64,000 nucleotides of DNA from Leucothrix mucor DSM 2157 (GTDB lineage Bacteria > Pseudomonadota > Gammaproteobacteria > Thiotrichales > Thiotrichaceae). The translations under genes were made by a program, and so were the position numbers. The notes below the pieces were generated by a model, which saw only the letters and a program-made list of their open reading frames with translations, was not told the DNA's origin and made no database searches. Location of the stretch: positions 4,880,001 through 4,944,000 of the forward strand of contig NZ_ATTE01000001.1 in assembly GCF_000419525.1 (NCBI RefSeq). The letters are read 5' to 3'. This document shows positions 53,114-62,844 of the stretch, in pieces (position 1 is the first letter of the stretch; each line of letters begins with the position of its first letter).

Positions 53114-54586
53114 ATGTTTGATCTAAAGGATAAAAGCTTACTCCGTGAAGCAGCGCTAGTCGGTACTCGATGGGTCGCTGCCACAGAGGACTCGCGCATT
53201 GAGGTCACTGAACCGGCCACTAATACAGTGATTGGATATGTGCCTAAATTAGGCGCAGATGAGACGCGTGAAGCAATCGAAACGGCTGAGGCGATGCGTC
53301 ACGGCTGGGCGAAGCGTACGGCTAAGGAGCGCAGCAACACTCTTAATGAGTGGTATCGCCTGATTATGGACAATCAGGATGATCTTGCGGCCATCCTGAC
53401 CGCAGAGCAAGGTAAGCCACTGGCCGAAAGCAAAGCGGAAATCGCTTATGGTGCAAGCTTTATTGAATGGTTTGCTGACGAATGCCGTCGGGCTTATGGC
53501 GATATTACGCCTGGCCATGCAGCGGATAAGCGCATTATTACGATCAAGCAGCCCATCGGTGTTGTCGCAGCGATTACCCCATGGAATTTTCCCTGCGCGA
53601 TGATCACGCGAAAAGTGGGGCCAGCACTGGCCGCAGGCTGTTCGGTGGTATTAAAACCGGCTTCGCAAACACCTTTCTCCGCTATTGCACTCGCAGTTTT
53701 AGCCGAGCGTGCGGGTATTCCTGCTGGATTGTTTTCAGTGCTGACAGGGTCTGCTTCAGCGATAGGTGCTGAAATGACGAGTAACCCAATCGTTCAAAAG
53801 TTGACGTTTACCGGCTCGACTGAGATTGGCTCGCTACTCTATGCGCAATGCGCGCCGACCATTAAAAAGCTGGGACTTGAGTTGGGCGGTAATGCTCCGT
53901 TTATTGTTTTCGATGATGCTGATATTGATGCAGCGGTTGAAGGCGCGATCGTGGCTAAGTTTCGTAACAATGGTCAAACCTGCGTATGCGCCAACCGGAT
54001 CTATATACAAGCGGGTGTCTATGATGCATTTGCTGAAAAGCTCTCTGCTCGCTTGGCGACACTGTCGGTTGGAAATGGTTTTGATGAAGGCACTGTGTTT
54101 GGGCCATTGATCGATCAGGCGGCTGTTGAGAAAGTTCAGGAGCACGTGAATGATGCGAAAGCGAAAGGCGCTCATGTGTTGCTTGGTGGCAATCCACATG
54201 CGTTGGGCGGTACGTTCTTCGAACCGACCATTCTGACGGGTGTAACGGCAGAAATGGCTGTTGCTGGCGAGGAGACTTTTGGCCCTATCGCCCCGTTGTT
54301 TAAATTTGATACCGAAGCCGAAGTGATTAAAGCGGCAAATGACACCGAGTTTGGCCTTGCCTCGTACTTTTATACCCGTGACCTTGCACGTACCTGGCGT
54401 GTGAGTGAAGCACTGGATTCTGGCATGGTGGGCGTCAATACCGGCTTGATTTCAACCGCTGAGGCGCCGTTTGGTGGCGTCAAGATGTCGGGTATTGGCC
54501 GTGAAGGCTCACGTCATGGGCTTGATGACTTTTTTGAACTGAAATACATCTGTATGGGCGGCATCAATGACGCCGATGAGGAATAA
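53114..54586 (+). CDS. gabD: Succinate-semialdehyde dehydrogenase (GabD-like)
   Basis: 490 aa from the ATG at 53114; a GTG at 53102 is in frame but overlaps hpaE. The GabD-type signature FRNNGQTCVCANRIYIQ (C-x-C), LELGGNAPFIVFDDADID and GVVAAITPWNFPCAMITRKVGPAL are all present. In this operon it most likely oxidises succinate semialdehyde, the product of HpaI, to succinate. That closes the pathway, and the pairing with hpaE supports it. Confidence 0.92.
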   Translation: MFDLKDKSLLREAALVGTRWVAATEDSRIEVTEPATNTVIGYVPKLGADETREAIETAEAMRHGWAKRTAKERSNTLNEWYRLIMDNQDDLAAILTAEQGKPLAESKAEIAYGASFIEWFADECRRAYGDITPGHAADKRIITIKQPIGVVAAITPWNFPCAMITRKVGPALAAGCSVVLKPASQTPFSAIALAVLAERAGIPAGLFSVLTGSASAIGAEMTSNPIVQKLTFTGSTEIGSLLYAQCAPTIKKLGLELGGNAPFIVFDDADIDAAVEGAIVAKFRNNGQTCVCANRIYIQAGVYDAFAEKLSARLATLSVGNGFDEGTVFGPLIDQAAVEKVQEHVNDAKAKGAHVLLGGNPHALGGTFFEPTILTGVTAEMAVAGEETFGPIAPLFKFDTEAEVIKAANDTEFGLASYFYTRDLARTWRVSEALDSGMVGVNTGLISTAEAPFGGVKMSGIGREGSRHGLDDFFELKYICMGGINDADEE

Positions 54587-54590
54587 AATA

Positions 54591-55454
54591 ATGAAATACG
54601 CAACTTACACAGCCAATGGAAACACGTTCTACGGCGCAATTAACGATGAAGGTGCGATTGCACTGTCGCCAGAATTTCCGCAATGGCCGACCTTATATGA
54701 TGTCATCGTGGCTGATGGGCTTAACGAACTCGCGACTGCGGCTGCGAACAAAGCGGTCACGCATACCGAATTCGATTATGAAATGGTCATGCCTAATGCC
54801 CCTCGCATTTTATGTGTTGGTGTGAACTTCCCAGACCGCAATGCTGAATACAAAGATGGACAAGAGCAGCCAAAATTCATGTCGCTGTTTCCACGCTTTG
54901 CCAGTGGTTTCACAGGCCATAATCGCAACTTGGTTAGACCACCTGAAAACCACACGCTGGATTACGAAGGTGAAGTCGCGATTGTGATTGGTAAAGGTGG
55001 TCGCCGCATCCAACAAGCGGATGCTTACGATCATATTGCGGCGTTAACACTCTGCAACGAAGGCACGATTCGGGACTGGGTACGCCACGCTAAATTTAAT
55101 GTGACTCAAGGTAAAAACTGGGATAAATCAGGCGCTATTGGTCCTTGGCTGGTGCCTTTTACCGATGCTGCACAGATTGATGATGCAAGAATCATTACAC
55201 GAGTAAATGGTGAGGTCCGTCAGGACGATGTGCTGTCTCGCATGATGTTCCCTATTCGTAAAGAGATTGAATACATTTCGACGTTTATGACGTTAAAACC
55301 AGGCGACATTATTGTTACCGGCACACCAACAGGTGCAGGTGCTCGTTTAGATCCACCGCAATACCTCAAGCCCGGCGACCGAGTTGAAATAGACGTTGAA
55401 GGGATCGGTATATTGAGTAATGGAATCGAAGACGAAATCGTTTCAAAGAAGTAA
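54591..55454 (+). CDS. Fumarylacetoacetate hydrolase family protein (HpaG-like decarboxylase/isomerase)
   Basis: 287 aa from ATG 54591. FAH fold with metal ligands in NHTLDYEGEVAIVIGKGG (ExE) and a downstream Asp in EGTIRDWVRHAKFN. The C-terminal GDIIVTGTPTGAGARLDPP is the family end motif. E. coli HpaG is a fused 429-aa double FAH protein; here a single-domain protein stands in. It probably decarboxylates and isomerises the oxopentene-tricarboxylate made after HpaF. 4 bp after the gabD-like gene. Confidence 0.85.
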   Translation: MKYATYTANGNTFYGAINDEGAIALSPEFPQWPTLYDVIVADGLNELATAAANKAVTHTEFDYEMVMPNAPRILCVGVNFPDRNAEYKDGQEQPKFMSLFPRFASGFTGHNRNLVRPPENHTLDYEGEVAIVIGKGGRRIQQADAYDHIAALTLCNEGTIRDWVRHAKFNVTQGKNWDKSGAIGPWLVPFTDAAQIDDARIITRVNGEVRQDDVLSRMMFPIRKEIEYISTFMTLKPGDIIVTGTPTGAGARLDPPQYLKPGDRVEIDVEGIGILSNGIEDEIVSKK

Positions 55455-55487
55455 ATTTAGATAGAAAATACAATGGAGGAAACATCA

Positions 55488-56525
55488 ATGAAAAACTTTT
55501 TAAATAAGTTCATCATTTCGACAGCGACTGCCGCGACAGTATCGTTGTGTACGCTCGGCTCAGTAGCCTATGCAGATACTACTCTTGCATTATCAAGTTG
55601 GCTTCCACCTCGCCATCCTATTGTTGCTGGTGCGATTAAGCCTTGGGCTAAAGAAATTAAGAAAGTGACTGACGGTCGAGTAACTGTACGTGTTCTAGCT
55701 AAACCAATGGGTGCTCCACCGGCTCATTATGATATGGCACAAAAGGGGATTGCGGATATCACCTACGGCCTACACAGTTTTACAACTGATGACCGTTTTG
55801 TTCGCTCTCGTATCGGCCAATTTTCTTTTCTGGCAAATGATGCGGTGAGTGGTTCAAAAGCTTTTTGGGAAGTCTATGGCAACCAATTAGAGGCTCAAAA
55901 AGAGCATGAAGGAACGAAACTCTTAGGGCTATTTATCCATGGTCCTGGAGAGCTTCATAATAACAAGCATGAAATAAAGTCTACGGATGATCTTGCAGGT
56001 TTAAAGCTACGTGTACCTGGCGGCTATGTTTCAGAGTTGATGGCAAACCTGGGTTCGACCACCTTGTTTATGTCTACTGGTGAAGTTTATGAAAAACTGA
56101 CGCGTGGCGTTATCGATGGTGTGACATTCCCTATGGATGTTCTGCATGCATTTAAACTGTCGAAAAATGTTAAGCACACCATGATAGTCCCTGGCGGTCT
56201 TTACAATACGAGCTGGTTTCTAGCGATGAATGAAGATAAGTGGAATGAAATCTCTAAAGAAGATCAAGCGGCTATAGAAGCACTTTCAGGAGCAGCCTTC
56301 GCAGAACGAGTAGGTAAGGCTTGGGATGAAGCAGATGCTAAAGGTATCGCAGCGGGTAAAAAAGATAAGGTAAACGTCTACGATACGCCATCAAGTGTGC
56401 TTGAAGCGATTAAAGCGAATGCTAACACGCTAGAGAGCGAGTGGGTCGAGTCCATCAAAGCAGATGGTTATGACGGAAAAGCTGCGCTAGAGAAGTTCCG
56501 AGCGCTTACAGCTGTCGTTTACTAA
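55488..56525 (+). CDS. dctP: TRAP transporter substrate-binding protein (DctP), hpa operon
   Basis: 345 aa from ATG 55488 (GGAGGAA upstream; a start at 55473 is less likely). Signal peptide MKNFLNKFIISTATAATVSLCTLGSVAYA (read in parts). The mature part has DDLAGLKLRVPGGYVSELMANLG and the ligand arm GEVYEKLTRGVIDGVTFPMD. Periplasmic receptor, probably for a hydroxyphenylacetate or similar aromatic acid given the operon. Replaces the MFS permease HpaX of enterics. Confidence 0.93.
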   Translation: MKNFLNKFIISTATAATVSLCTLGSVAYADTTLALSSWLPPRHPIVAGAIKPWAKEIKKVTDGRVTVRVLAKPMGAPPAHYDMAQKGIADITYGLHSFTTDDRFVRSRIGQFSFLANDAVSGSKAFWEVYGNQLEAQKEHEGTKLLGLFIHGPGELHNNKHEIKSTDDLAGLKLRVPGGYVSELMANLGSTTLFMSTGEVYEKLTRGVIDGVTFPMDVLHAFKLSKNVKHTMIVPGGLYNTSWFLAMNEDKWNEISKEDQAAIEALSGAAFAERVGKAWDEADAKGIAAGKKDKVNVYDTPSSVLEAIKANANTLESEWVESIKADGYDGKAALEKFRALTAVVY

Positions 56526-56581
56526 GTAATGAAAAAGTATCAACTCCACAGCAAAAGCACTATTGAAAATGGGAGGATAAA

Positions 56582-57088
56582 ATGCGTTCAGTTCTAGAAA
56601 AAACGTTAGGTTTGGCGGCAGCATTGATTTTGTTCTGTTTGATCTGTGTTACCTGTGTAGATGTTGTGGGTCGGTACTTTTTCGATTCACCACTAGCGGG
56701 TGCTTTCGAGTTGACAGAAGTCATGTTGGCAGCACTTGTGTTTGCAGCATTCCCACTGGCCACTGAGCGTCGCGAACATGTGGAGGTCGATTTACTAGGC
56801 ATGAAGCTAGGCCCTGCGGCTAATCGCGTGCTTTCAGTCTTTAGCGGAGCGTTTTCGTTTGCGTTATTGACTACATTTTCATGGCGTTTATTTATCCACG
56901 CGCATGAGATTGCGGCAGATGGGGCTACAACGAATGCTCTAACCATACCACTCTCGCCGTTTGTTTATATAGCAGCCTCAAGTGCACTCTTGAGCGGTTT
57001 AATCGCGTTAGTGCGAGGCTTTTATCCTTCGGCTGATGCCGTGGTGGAAAATCAAGATAGCAGCAAAGCTGAGAGGGTCGTTAAATGA
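56582..57088 (+). CDS. dctQ: TRAP transporter small permease (DctQ), hpa operon
   Basis: 168 aa, four predicted helices. The central VVGRYFFDSPLAGAFELTEVMLAALVFAAFPLAT (read in parts) is the DctQ signature. GGGAGGA ribosome binding site. Overlaps dctM by 4 bp (ATGA). Confidence 0.91.
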   Translation: MRSVLEKTLGLAAALILFCLICVTCVDVVGRYFFDSPLAGAFELTEVMLAALVFAAFPLATERREHVEVDLLGMKLGPAANRVLSVFSGAFSFALLTTFSWRLFIHAHEIAADGATTNALTIPLSPFVYIAASSALLSGLIALVRGFYPSADAVVENQDSSKAERVVK

Positions 57089-58401
57089 TTGAGTCACTAT
57101 TAGGCTTTGCTGTTCTTTTTACTCTAATACTCCTGCGTGTACCCATCGCGTTTGCAATGTCTGCAGTAGGTGGTATTGGTTTTGCTTTACTCAATGGATG
57201 GAGTCCTGCGTGGTATATGACAGGACAAGTCGTCTTTGATACAACATTAAGTTATAGCTTGTCGGTCATTCCTTTATTTATCTTCATGGGAAATATGCTG
57301 GCCAGTTCTGGCGCAGCTCACGGCCTTTTTGCAGGCGCAAACCGATTGTTTGGCGGTATGCGTGGTGGTGTCGCGATGGCTTCCGTCTTTTCCTGTGGTG
57401 GGTTTTCAGCCGTTTGCGGATCATCTCTGGCGACTGCTGCAACCATGTCAAAAGTCGCTATGCCGTCAATGCGCAAGTTTGGCTATGCAGACAGCTTAGC
57501 AACAGGTTCGATCGCTGCTGGTGGCACACTCGGTATATTAATCCCGCCGAGCGTTATTCTCATCATCTACGGACTACTCACCGAGTCAAATATAGGGTTA
57601 CTCTTTATTGCCGGGATCATTCCGGGGATTGTTGGCGTTGTTTTTTATCTGATTGCAGTGATGGTTGCGGTCAAGCTAAACCCAGAGTTAGCACCTGTCG
57701 AAGAAAATCCTGAACCGATGAATCGTGGAGACATCATTGGCGTCTTCAGTGTAGTCGGGCTGTTCTTATTTATCATGATAGGGATCTATGGTGGGTTTTT
57801 CACACCCACTGAAGCAGCGGGTATGGGGGCTGGTGCGTCGGTGATTATTGCGCTTGCCTTACGAAAAATGACTATGTCGTCTTTCTTCGGGGCCATTTTA
57901 GATAGCATTCGTGCTACTGCAATGATTTTTGCCGTCATCATTGGTGCTGAACTATTTACCAACTTCATCAATTTTGCAGGCCTACCTGAGGCTCTATCTG
58001 AATTTGTGGTTGGTGCTGAATTATCTGCTTGGATGGTCATCGCAATTATCATCGTCATTTATATGATTTTGGGTTGCGTGCTGGAAAGTCTGTCGATGAT
58101 TTTGTTAACCGTTCCTATCTTTTATCCACTGATGTATGAACTAGAGTTCGCGAACGAATTATTGCAAGACCCTGAGTACGCCCTTATCTGGTTCGCCATT
58201 GTGGTTGTCGTAGCCACTGAGATCAGTCTTATTACACCGCCCGTTGGTATGAACGTCTTTGTACTCAAAGGAGTGCTGAAGGACGTCTCACTCGAAACCA
58301 TATTTAAAGGTGTTTTACCTTTCTGGATCGCGGATATATGTCGTTTATTGTTGTTGGTTAGCTTCCCCATTATCTCGCTTTGGCTAGTGGATAAGATGTA
58401 A
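57085..58401 (+). CDS. dctM: TRAP transporter large permease (DctM), hpa operon
   Basis: 438 aa, about 12 helices. GNMLASSGAAHGLFAGANRLFGGMRGGVAMASVFSCGGFSAVCGSS (read in parts) and LGILIPPSVILIIYGLLTESN are the family motifs. Completes the TRAP importer inside the aromatic operon. Confidence 0.93.
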   Translation: MIESLLGFAVLFTLILLRVPIAFAMSAVGGIGFALLNGWSPAWYMTGQVVFDTTLSYSLSVIPLFIFMGNMLASSGAAHGLFAGANRLFGGMRGGVAMASVFSCGGFSAVCGSSLATAATMSKVAMPSMRKFGYADSLATGSIAAGGTLGILIPPSVILIIYGLLTESNIGLLFIAGIIPGIVGVVFYLIAVMVAVKLNPELAPVEENPEPMNRGDIIGVFSVVGLFLFIMIGIYGGFFTPTEAAGMGAGASVIIALALRKMTMSSFFGAILDSIRATAMIFAVIIGAELFTNFINFAGLPEALSEFVVGAELSAWMVIAIIIVIYMILGCVLESLSMILLTVPIFYPLMYELEFANELLQDPEYALIWFAIVVVVATEISLITPPVGMNVFVLKGVLKDVSLETIFKGVLPFWIADICRLLLLVSFPIISLWLVDKM

Positions 58402-58459
58402 ATAAAGGGACGCCAGACAGCTAATGATAAATATACAAATGAGTTAGGAGATTTATAAC

Positions 58460-60388
58460 ATGCAATACCACCTAAATGGTTTTAAACCTGGTAACTACCA
58501 GATTCCCGATGCGATTAGAAAGCCTGACCCTCTACCGCCGATAGTAGATCTTCCAACGGAAGTCGATGTGTTAATTGTTGGTTGTGGGCCTGCGGGACTT
58601 ACGATGGCTAGACAGTTAGCTGAGTTTACTGACATCACAACCTGCATCGTTGACTTGCAAGAAGGTCCGTTGTTGTTTGGTCGTGCTGATGGTATTTCGT
58701 GTCGTACCATAGAAATCATGGAAGCTTTCAACAGCAGTGACATGGTGGTGAAAGAGACTTACCAACTAAACCAAAATACTTTCTGGGAGCCTGACAGCGA
58801 CAACCCTGAAAAGATAAAACGGACGCATAAAATACCTGATGCGAGACTTGGATTGTCTGAGTTTCAACATGGCATTGTTAATCAGGCACGACTTCACCAG
58901 TTATTGCTGGAAGGCATGAAAAACTCAGTCACCGGCCTTGTTCCTCATTACAGTCGTCGCTTACTGGAGTTAGACGTTGACGCTGAGTTGACGCAGGACT
59001 TAAATGCCCATCCTATCACTGCAACGTTTGAACGTGCGGATCAGTCTGAATCACCTAAAGTTGAAACCGTACGCGCCCGATACGTTGTTGGTAGTGATGG
59101 CGCAAGAAGTGCTGTCCGAAAAAACCTAAAAATAGCATTGGAAGGCGATTCAGCAAATAAAGCATGGGGTGTTATGGATCTGTTATTAGTGACAGATTTT
59201 CCTGACATTCGCGTTAAGAGCTTTATCCAATCGAAAGAACACGGCGCAGTGATGACTATTCCGCGAGAAGGCGGTTATTTGGTTCGATTTTATATAGAGC
59301 TTGGCCTATTGGAAAAAGGTCAACGAGCTGGAGATCTGGATCTTAAAGCTGAAGACGTTATCGCTAAAGCACAGCAAATTATGTCGCCGTATACGTTAGA
59401 TGTTAAAGAAGTGGCATGGTGGTCAATCTACGAGGTTGGGCAGCGTGTAGCTGAGCGCTTTGACGATACACCGGTTGGTAATCCAGAAGGTCTTATTCCT
59501 CGCGCGTTTGTTTCTGGTGATGCCTGTCATACCCATAGCCCGAAAGGTGGTTGGGGGTTGAATACTTCACTACCCGATACGTTTAATCTTGGCTGGAAAG
59601 TGGCTGCTGTTTTACAAGGTAAATGTAAGCCTGAACTACTACAGACCTATGCTTTAGAGCGTCGCAAAGTTGCATTACAACTCATTGATGCCGATAGACA
59701 ATTATCAAAGCTAGTAGCGACACAGCCGTCATCTACTAACGATAAAACAGAAGCTAAAACGAATACTGCTGACATTGAGAAGTTCATGGCTCGGCAAAAT
59801 GGCTTTGTCGCTGGTACTGCTATCGAATATTACCCGTCATACATATGCACGGGCGCAGAGAATCAACATTTAGCCGCTGGGTTTAAGATTGGTCAACGAT
59901 TCCATTCTGCACAAGCAATACAAATAGCGGATGGTAGACGACAGCATTTAGGACACCTCAATAAAGCGGATGGTCGCTGGCGCATTTTCATTTTTGGTAA
60001 TGAACAAAACCCAACTGAAAGCTCATCGGAGTCTTACAAGTTGGTAGAGTTTTTGGCCAACGATGAGTCATCACCTGTACGGAAATATACGCGTGAAGGT
60101 GACGATATTGACTCAGTATTTGATGTGTATGGGGTCTTCCAGCAAGACGACTTGTCAGTGACTGATTTACCAGATTTTTTATGGCCTGCTAAAGGCAAGT
60201 TCGACCTGAGAGATTATGAAAAAGTCTTCCAAGCAGAAACCGGCAACGACATTTTTGAGCTACGTAATATAGATCGCACTAGTGGTTGTATGGTTGTGGT
60301 TCGACCAGACCAACACGTTGCCAACATATTGCCGCTTAATGCTCATGCCGAACTATCAGCGTTTTTTGATGAGTTCATGATCGCTTAA
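58460..60388 (+). CDS. FAD-dependent aromatic monooxygenase (phenol hydroxylase/MobA type)
   Basis: 642 aa, the size of phenol 2-monooxygenase and 3-hydroxybenzoate 4-hydroxylase. FAD motifs: VDVLIVGCGPAGLTMARQL near residue 35, VVGSDGARSAVRKNL (DG motif) near 213, and AFVSGDACHTHSPKGGWGLNTSLPDTFNLGW (GD motif) near 350. The C-terminal ~200 residues form the thioredoxin-like Phe_hydrox_dim domain. It hydroxylates a phenol ortho to the OH. Beside hpa ring-cleavage genes and in the absence of HpaBC, the likely substrate is a hydroxyphenylacetate, giving homoprotocatechuate. Confidence 0.88.
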   Translation: MQYHLNGFKPGNYQIPDAIRKPDPLPPIVDLPTEVDVLIVGCGPAGLTMARQLAEFTDITTCIVDLQEGPLLFGRADGISCRTIEIMEAFNSSDMVVKETYQLNQNTFWEPDSDNPEKIKRTHKIPDARLGLSEFQHGIVNQARLHQLLLEGMKNSVTGLVPHYSRRLLELDVDAELTQDLNAHPITATFERADQSESPKVETVRARYVVGSDGARSAVRKNLKIALEGDSANKAWGVMDLLLVTDFPDIRVKSFIQSKEHGAVMTIPREGGYLVRFYIELGLLEKGQRAGDLDLKAEDVIAKAQQIMSPYTLDVKEVAWWSIYEVGQRVAERFDDTPVGNPEGLIPRAFVSGDACHTHSPKGGWGLNTSLPDTFNLGWKVAAVLQGKCKPELLQTYALERRKVALQLIDADRQLSKLVATQPSSTNDKTEAKTNTADIEKFMARQNGFVAGTAIEYYPSYICTGAENQHLAAGFKIGQRFHSAQAIQIADGRRQHLGHLNKADGRWRIFIFGNEQNPTESSSESYKLVEFLANDESSPVRKYTREGDDIDSVFDVYGVFQQDDLSVTDLPDFLWPAKGKFDLRDYEKVFQAETGNDIFELRNIDRTSGCMVVVRPDQHVANILPLNAHAELSAFFDEFMIA

Positions 60389-60429
60389 AAAACGCTAAGC
60401 CACTTGTGTTGTATATATAGGAATTTTTT

Positions 60430-60816
60430 ATGGCTCACTTTGTACTCGAATATTCTGAAAATTTAGGACTAAAAAACGACCAGGATGCTATCCAGCAATT
60501 ATTTGCAGACTTGCATACTGCGGCGGAAGATACGGGGTTGTTCCCATTAAAAGGTATTCGTAGCAGAGCTTACTGCTGCGAGCAGTACCGTCTTGCGGAT
60601 GGTAATCCTGAGCTTTGTTTTGCACACCTTGAAGTTAAGTTGGGTGCAGGGCGTTCATTAGAGGATAGACAGCAAGCAGCTGAGCAATTTTTTGCGGTGT
60701 TTACACAGCACTTTGACAGTGCTTTTGCTTCAAAAGGTGTTGCGCTATCGTTTGAAATGAAGGAATTAGAACCCGTTTTAAAATTCAACAAAAATAACAT
60801 CCAAGATTATTTATAA
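60430..60816 (+). CDS. hpaF: 5-carboxymethyl-2-hydroxymuconate delta-isomerase (HpaF), catalytic Pro replaced by Ala
   Basis: 128 aa, the full length of the trimeric tautomerase-fold isomerase. It has the family core LFPLKGIRSRAYCCEQYRLADG, AHLEVKLGAGRSLEDRQQAAEQFF and LSFEMKELEPVLKFNKNNI. E. coli HpaF starts MPHF, with Pro1 acting as base after Met removal. Here the start is MAHFVLEYSENL, codon GCT. The start is firm: AGGA lies upstream and no other in-frame start gives a proline. Activity may be altered or the chemistry may use Ala1. Confidence 0.88.
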   Translation: MAHFVLEYSENLGLKNDQDAIQQLFADLHTAAEDTGLFPLKGIRSRAYCCEQYRLADGNPELCFAHLEVKLGAGRSLEDRQQAAEQFFAVFTQHFDSAFASKGVALSFEMKELEPVLKFNKNNIQDYL

Positions 60817-60862
60817 GTGATTAGATCAACGTTGTAATTAAGCATTTAGATAGGAGTTAGTT

Positions 60863-61666
60863 GTGTTAAATAGTGATCAAATTCAAAAAGCGGCGGATGA
60901 TTTATACACTGCGGAGTCTAGCAGAAAGCAAATTGATCCCCTTACTTTAACGTATCCAGATATGGATATGGAGGATGCCTATGCGATTCAGTCTTCATGG
61001 GTTAAGCGAAAAATTGAAGATGGTCGTAAAGTTGTCGGTTATAAAATAGGCTTAACCTCTCGTGTGATGCAGCGTGTGATGAACATCGAGACGCCAGACT
61101 ATGGTGTGTTGTTGGATGACATGGTATTTCCTGACGGTGGCGATATTAAAACAGCTGACTTTACTGATCCTCAGATTGAAGTGGAGTTAGCGTTTGTACT
61201 CAAAGATCGTTTGTTTGGTGAGAATGTCACGGTAGAAGAAGTGATGGCCGCAACGGATTACATCATTCCAGCCTTTGAATTGATTGCTGCCCGTAGTCAT
61301 CGTGTTCATCCTGAAACGGGGTATACGCGAAAGGTCTTTGACACTATTGCAGACAATGCAGCCAATGCAGGAATCATCATGGGTGGCCGTAAAGTGAAGC
61401 CCGGCGACGTTGATTTGAGATGGTGTGGTTCTATCGTCAAAGTAAATGGCGTGGTTGAGCAAACAGGCCTTGCTGCGGCGGTACTGGATCATCCCGCGAA
61501 TGGTATTTGTTGGATTGCCAAGCGCTTTGCTGCTCATGGTATCGCGCTAGAACCAGGGCAGGTTTTACTCTCAGGTTCATTTACAGCACCAATGAAAGTT
61601 AAAGCCGGTGACACGGTTGTCGGTGACTATGGTGAGTTGGGTTCTATTTCAGTTAACTTTGTTTAA
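60863..61666 (+). CDS. hpaH: 2-oxo-hept-4-ene-1,7-dioate hydratase (HpaH)
   Basis: 267 aa, same length as E. coli HpaH. Hydratase of the FAH-related 4-oxalocrotonate decarboxylase/hydratase family: VVGYKIGLTSRVMQRVMNI, EVELAFVLKDRL (ExE metal site) and VNGVVEQTGLAAAVLDHPANGICWIAKRF (read in parts). It hydrates the diene to 4-hydroxy-2-oxoheptanedioate, the substrate of HpaI. GTG start with TAGGAG upstream. Confidence 0.93.
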   Translation: MLNSDQIQKAADDLYTAESSRKQIDPLTLTYPDMDMEDAYAIQSSWVKRKIEDGRKVVGYKIGLTSRVMQRVMNIETPDYGVLLDDMVFPDGGDIKTADFTDPQIEVELAFVLKDRLFGENVTVEEVMAATDYIIPAFELIAARSHRVHPETGYTRKVFDTIADNAANAGIIMGGRKVKPGDVDLRWCGSIVKVNGVVEQTGLAAAVLDHPANGICWIAKRFAAHGIALEPGQVLLSGSFTAPMKVKAGDTVVGDYGELGSISVNFV

Positions 61667-61680
61667 TAGGAGCGCTTGTC

Positions 61681-62478
61681 ATGCCACTAAAGAAAAATGC
61701 TTTTAAACAGGCGCTCAATGCAGACAAGCCATCCTTTGGTTTGTGGTTAGGGATTCCTGATACAACCGTTGCTGAAATAGGGGCGGGCGCTGGTTTTGAT
61801 TGGGTACTAATTGACGCTGAACATGGCCCTTTTGATTTGAAGTCGATTATGGCTCATCTGCAAGCTGTTGAGCCATACCCTGTGTCGGCGGTTGTTCGAC
61901 CTGTTGAAGGACAGACTGCGCTAATTAAACAGTTAATGGATATTGGTACTCAGACGTTACTAATTCCGATGGTGAATACCGCTGAGCAAGCTGCTGAGCT
62001 AGTTAAAGCGGCTTACTATCCTCCTGTAGGTATTAGAGGTTTAGGTACTTCTATGGCTAGAGCGGCTAACTGGAATCGCGAACCTGATTATCTTAAAAAG
62101 GCCAACGATGAAGTCTGCATAATCGTGCAAATCGAAACGTTAGAAGGTTTGAAAAATATCGAATCAATCGTGGCGGTTGAAGGCGTTGATGCGGTGTTTA
62201 TTGGGCCATCAGACTTATCAGCAGCGATGGGTCATATCGGTAATCCGGGTCATCCTGAAGTGCTAGCAGCCATTGAAAATGGTTTTAAAGTTATTAATGA
62301 CGCCGGCAAAAAAGCGGGTGTTTTAGCGGTGACTAAAGACTTGGTTAACCACTATGTAAATGCTGGCGCTCAATTTATTGGTGTAGGTGTAGATGCTGCC
62401 TTACTGGCGAATGCGACCAAAAAATTAGCCGCAGAATATATCGACACGAATGATACAAATGAATCGGCGGGGTATTAA
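61681..62478 (+). CDS. hpaI: 4-hydroxy-2-oxoheptanedioate aldolase (HpaI)
   Basis: 265 aa, class II aldolase of the HpaI/GarL family. The metal and substrate motifs GLWLGIPDTTVAEIGAGAGFDWVLIDAEHGPFD, PVGIRGLGTSMARAANWNR and VQIETLEGLKNIESIVAVEGVDAVFIGPSDLS (each read in parts) match HpaI closely. Splits its substrate into pyruvate and succinate semialdehyde. The latter is handled by the GabD-like enzyme of the operon. Confidence 0.94.
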   Translation: MPLKKNAFKQALNADKPSFGLWLGIPDTTVAEIGAGAGFDWVLIDAEHGPFDLKSIMAHLQAVEPYPVSAVVRPVEGQTALIKQLMDIGTQTLLIPMVNTAEQAAELVKAAYYPPVGIRGLGTSMARAANWNREPDYLKKANDEVCIIVQIETLEGLKNIESIVAVEGVDAVFIGPSDLSAAMGHIGNPGHPEVLAAIENGFKVINDAGKKAGVLAVTKDLVNHYVNAGAQFIGVGVDAALLANATKKLAAEYIDTNDTNESAGY

Positions 62479-62844
62479 ATGAGTCTCTATTACACACAAA
62501 AAGTACTTTATGATCTAAATCGTGATACGAAGGTACAACAACGTTATCAAGATGATGTTGACAGTTTATTGGCTAATTACACACTAACAGATGAAGAAAT
62601 ATCTGCTATCACTGAGCCTGATATTGGCTTGCTGTACGTGCTGGGTGTGAATGGTCAAATCTTGATGCACTTTGCCGCTTTTCATCAAATTGCATGGGAT
62701 GATTATCTTCAAGCGATGAGAGATGGTATAGAAAAGTATGGGCCTGTGAGAGAAGGGGTTTATGCAATGACTGGTGCAGGTCAAAGTTTTACTCAAGAGA
62801 CAGAAGTCAGTGCTTCATTAGAGAATACAGAGGGCAAGTCATGA
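62479..62844 (+). CDS. LigA-type alpha subunit of an extradiol dioxygenase
   Basis: 121 aa, all-helical LigA family (small subunit of protocatechuate 4,5-dioxygenase): LYYTQKVLYDLNRD at the start, LTDEEISAITEPDIGLLYVLGVNGQILMHFA in the middle. It caps the active site of the LigB-type partner. It starts directly after the hpaI stop and overlaps the LigB gene by 4 bp. Its presence is unusual for a homoprotocatechuate cluster, where HpaD acts alone. Confidence 0.87.
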   Translation: MSLYYTQKVLYDLNRDTKVQQRYQDDVDSLLANYTLTDEEISAITEPDIGLLYVLGVNGQILMHFAAFHQIAWDDYLQAMRDGIEKYGPVREGVYAMTGAGQSFTQETEVSASLENTEGKS

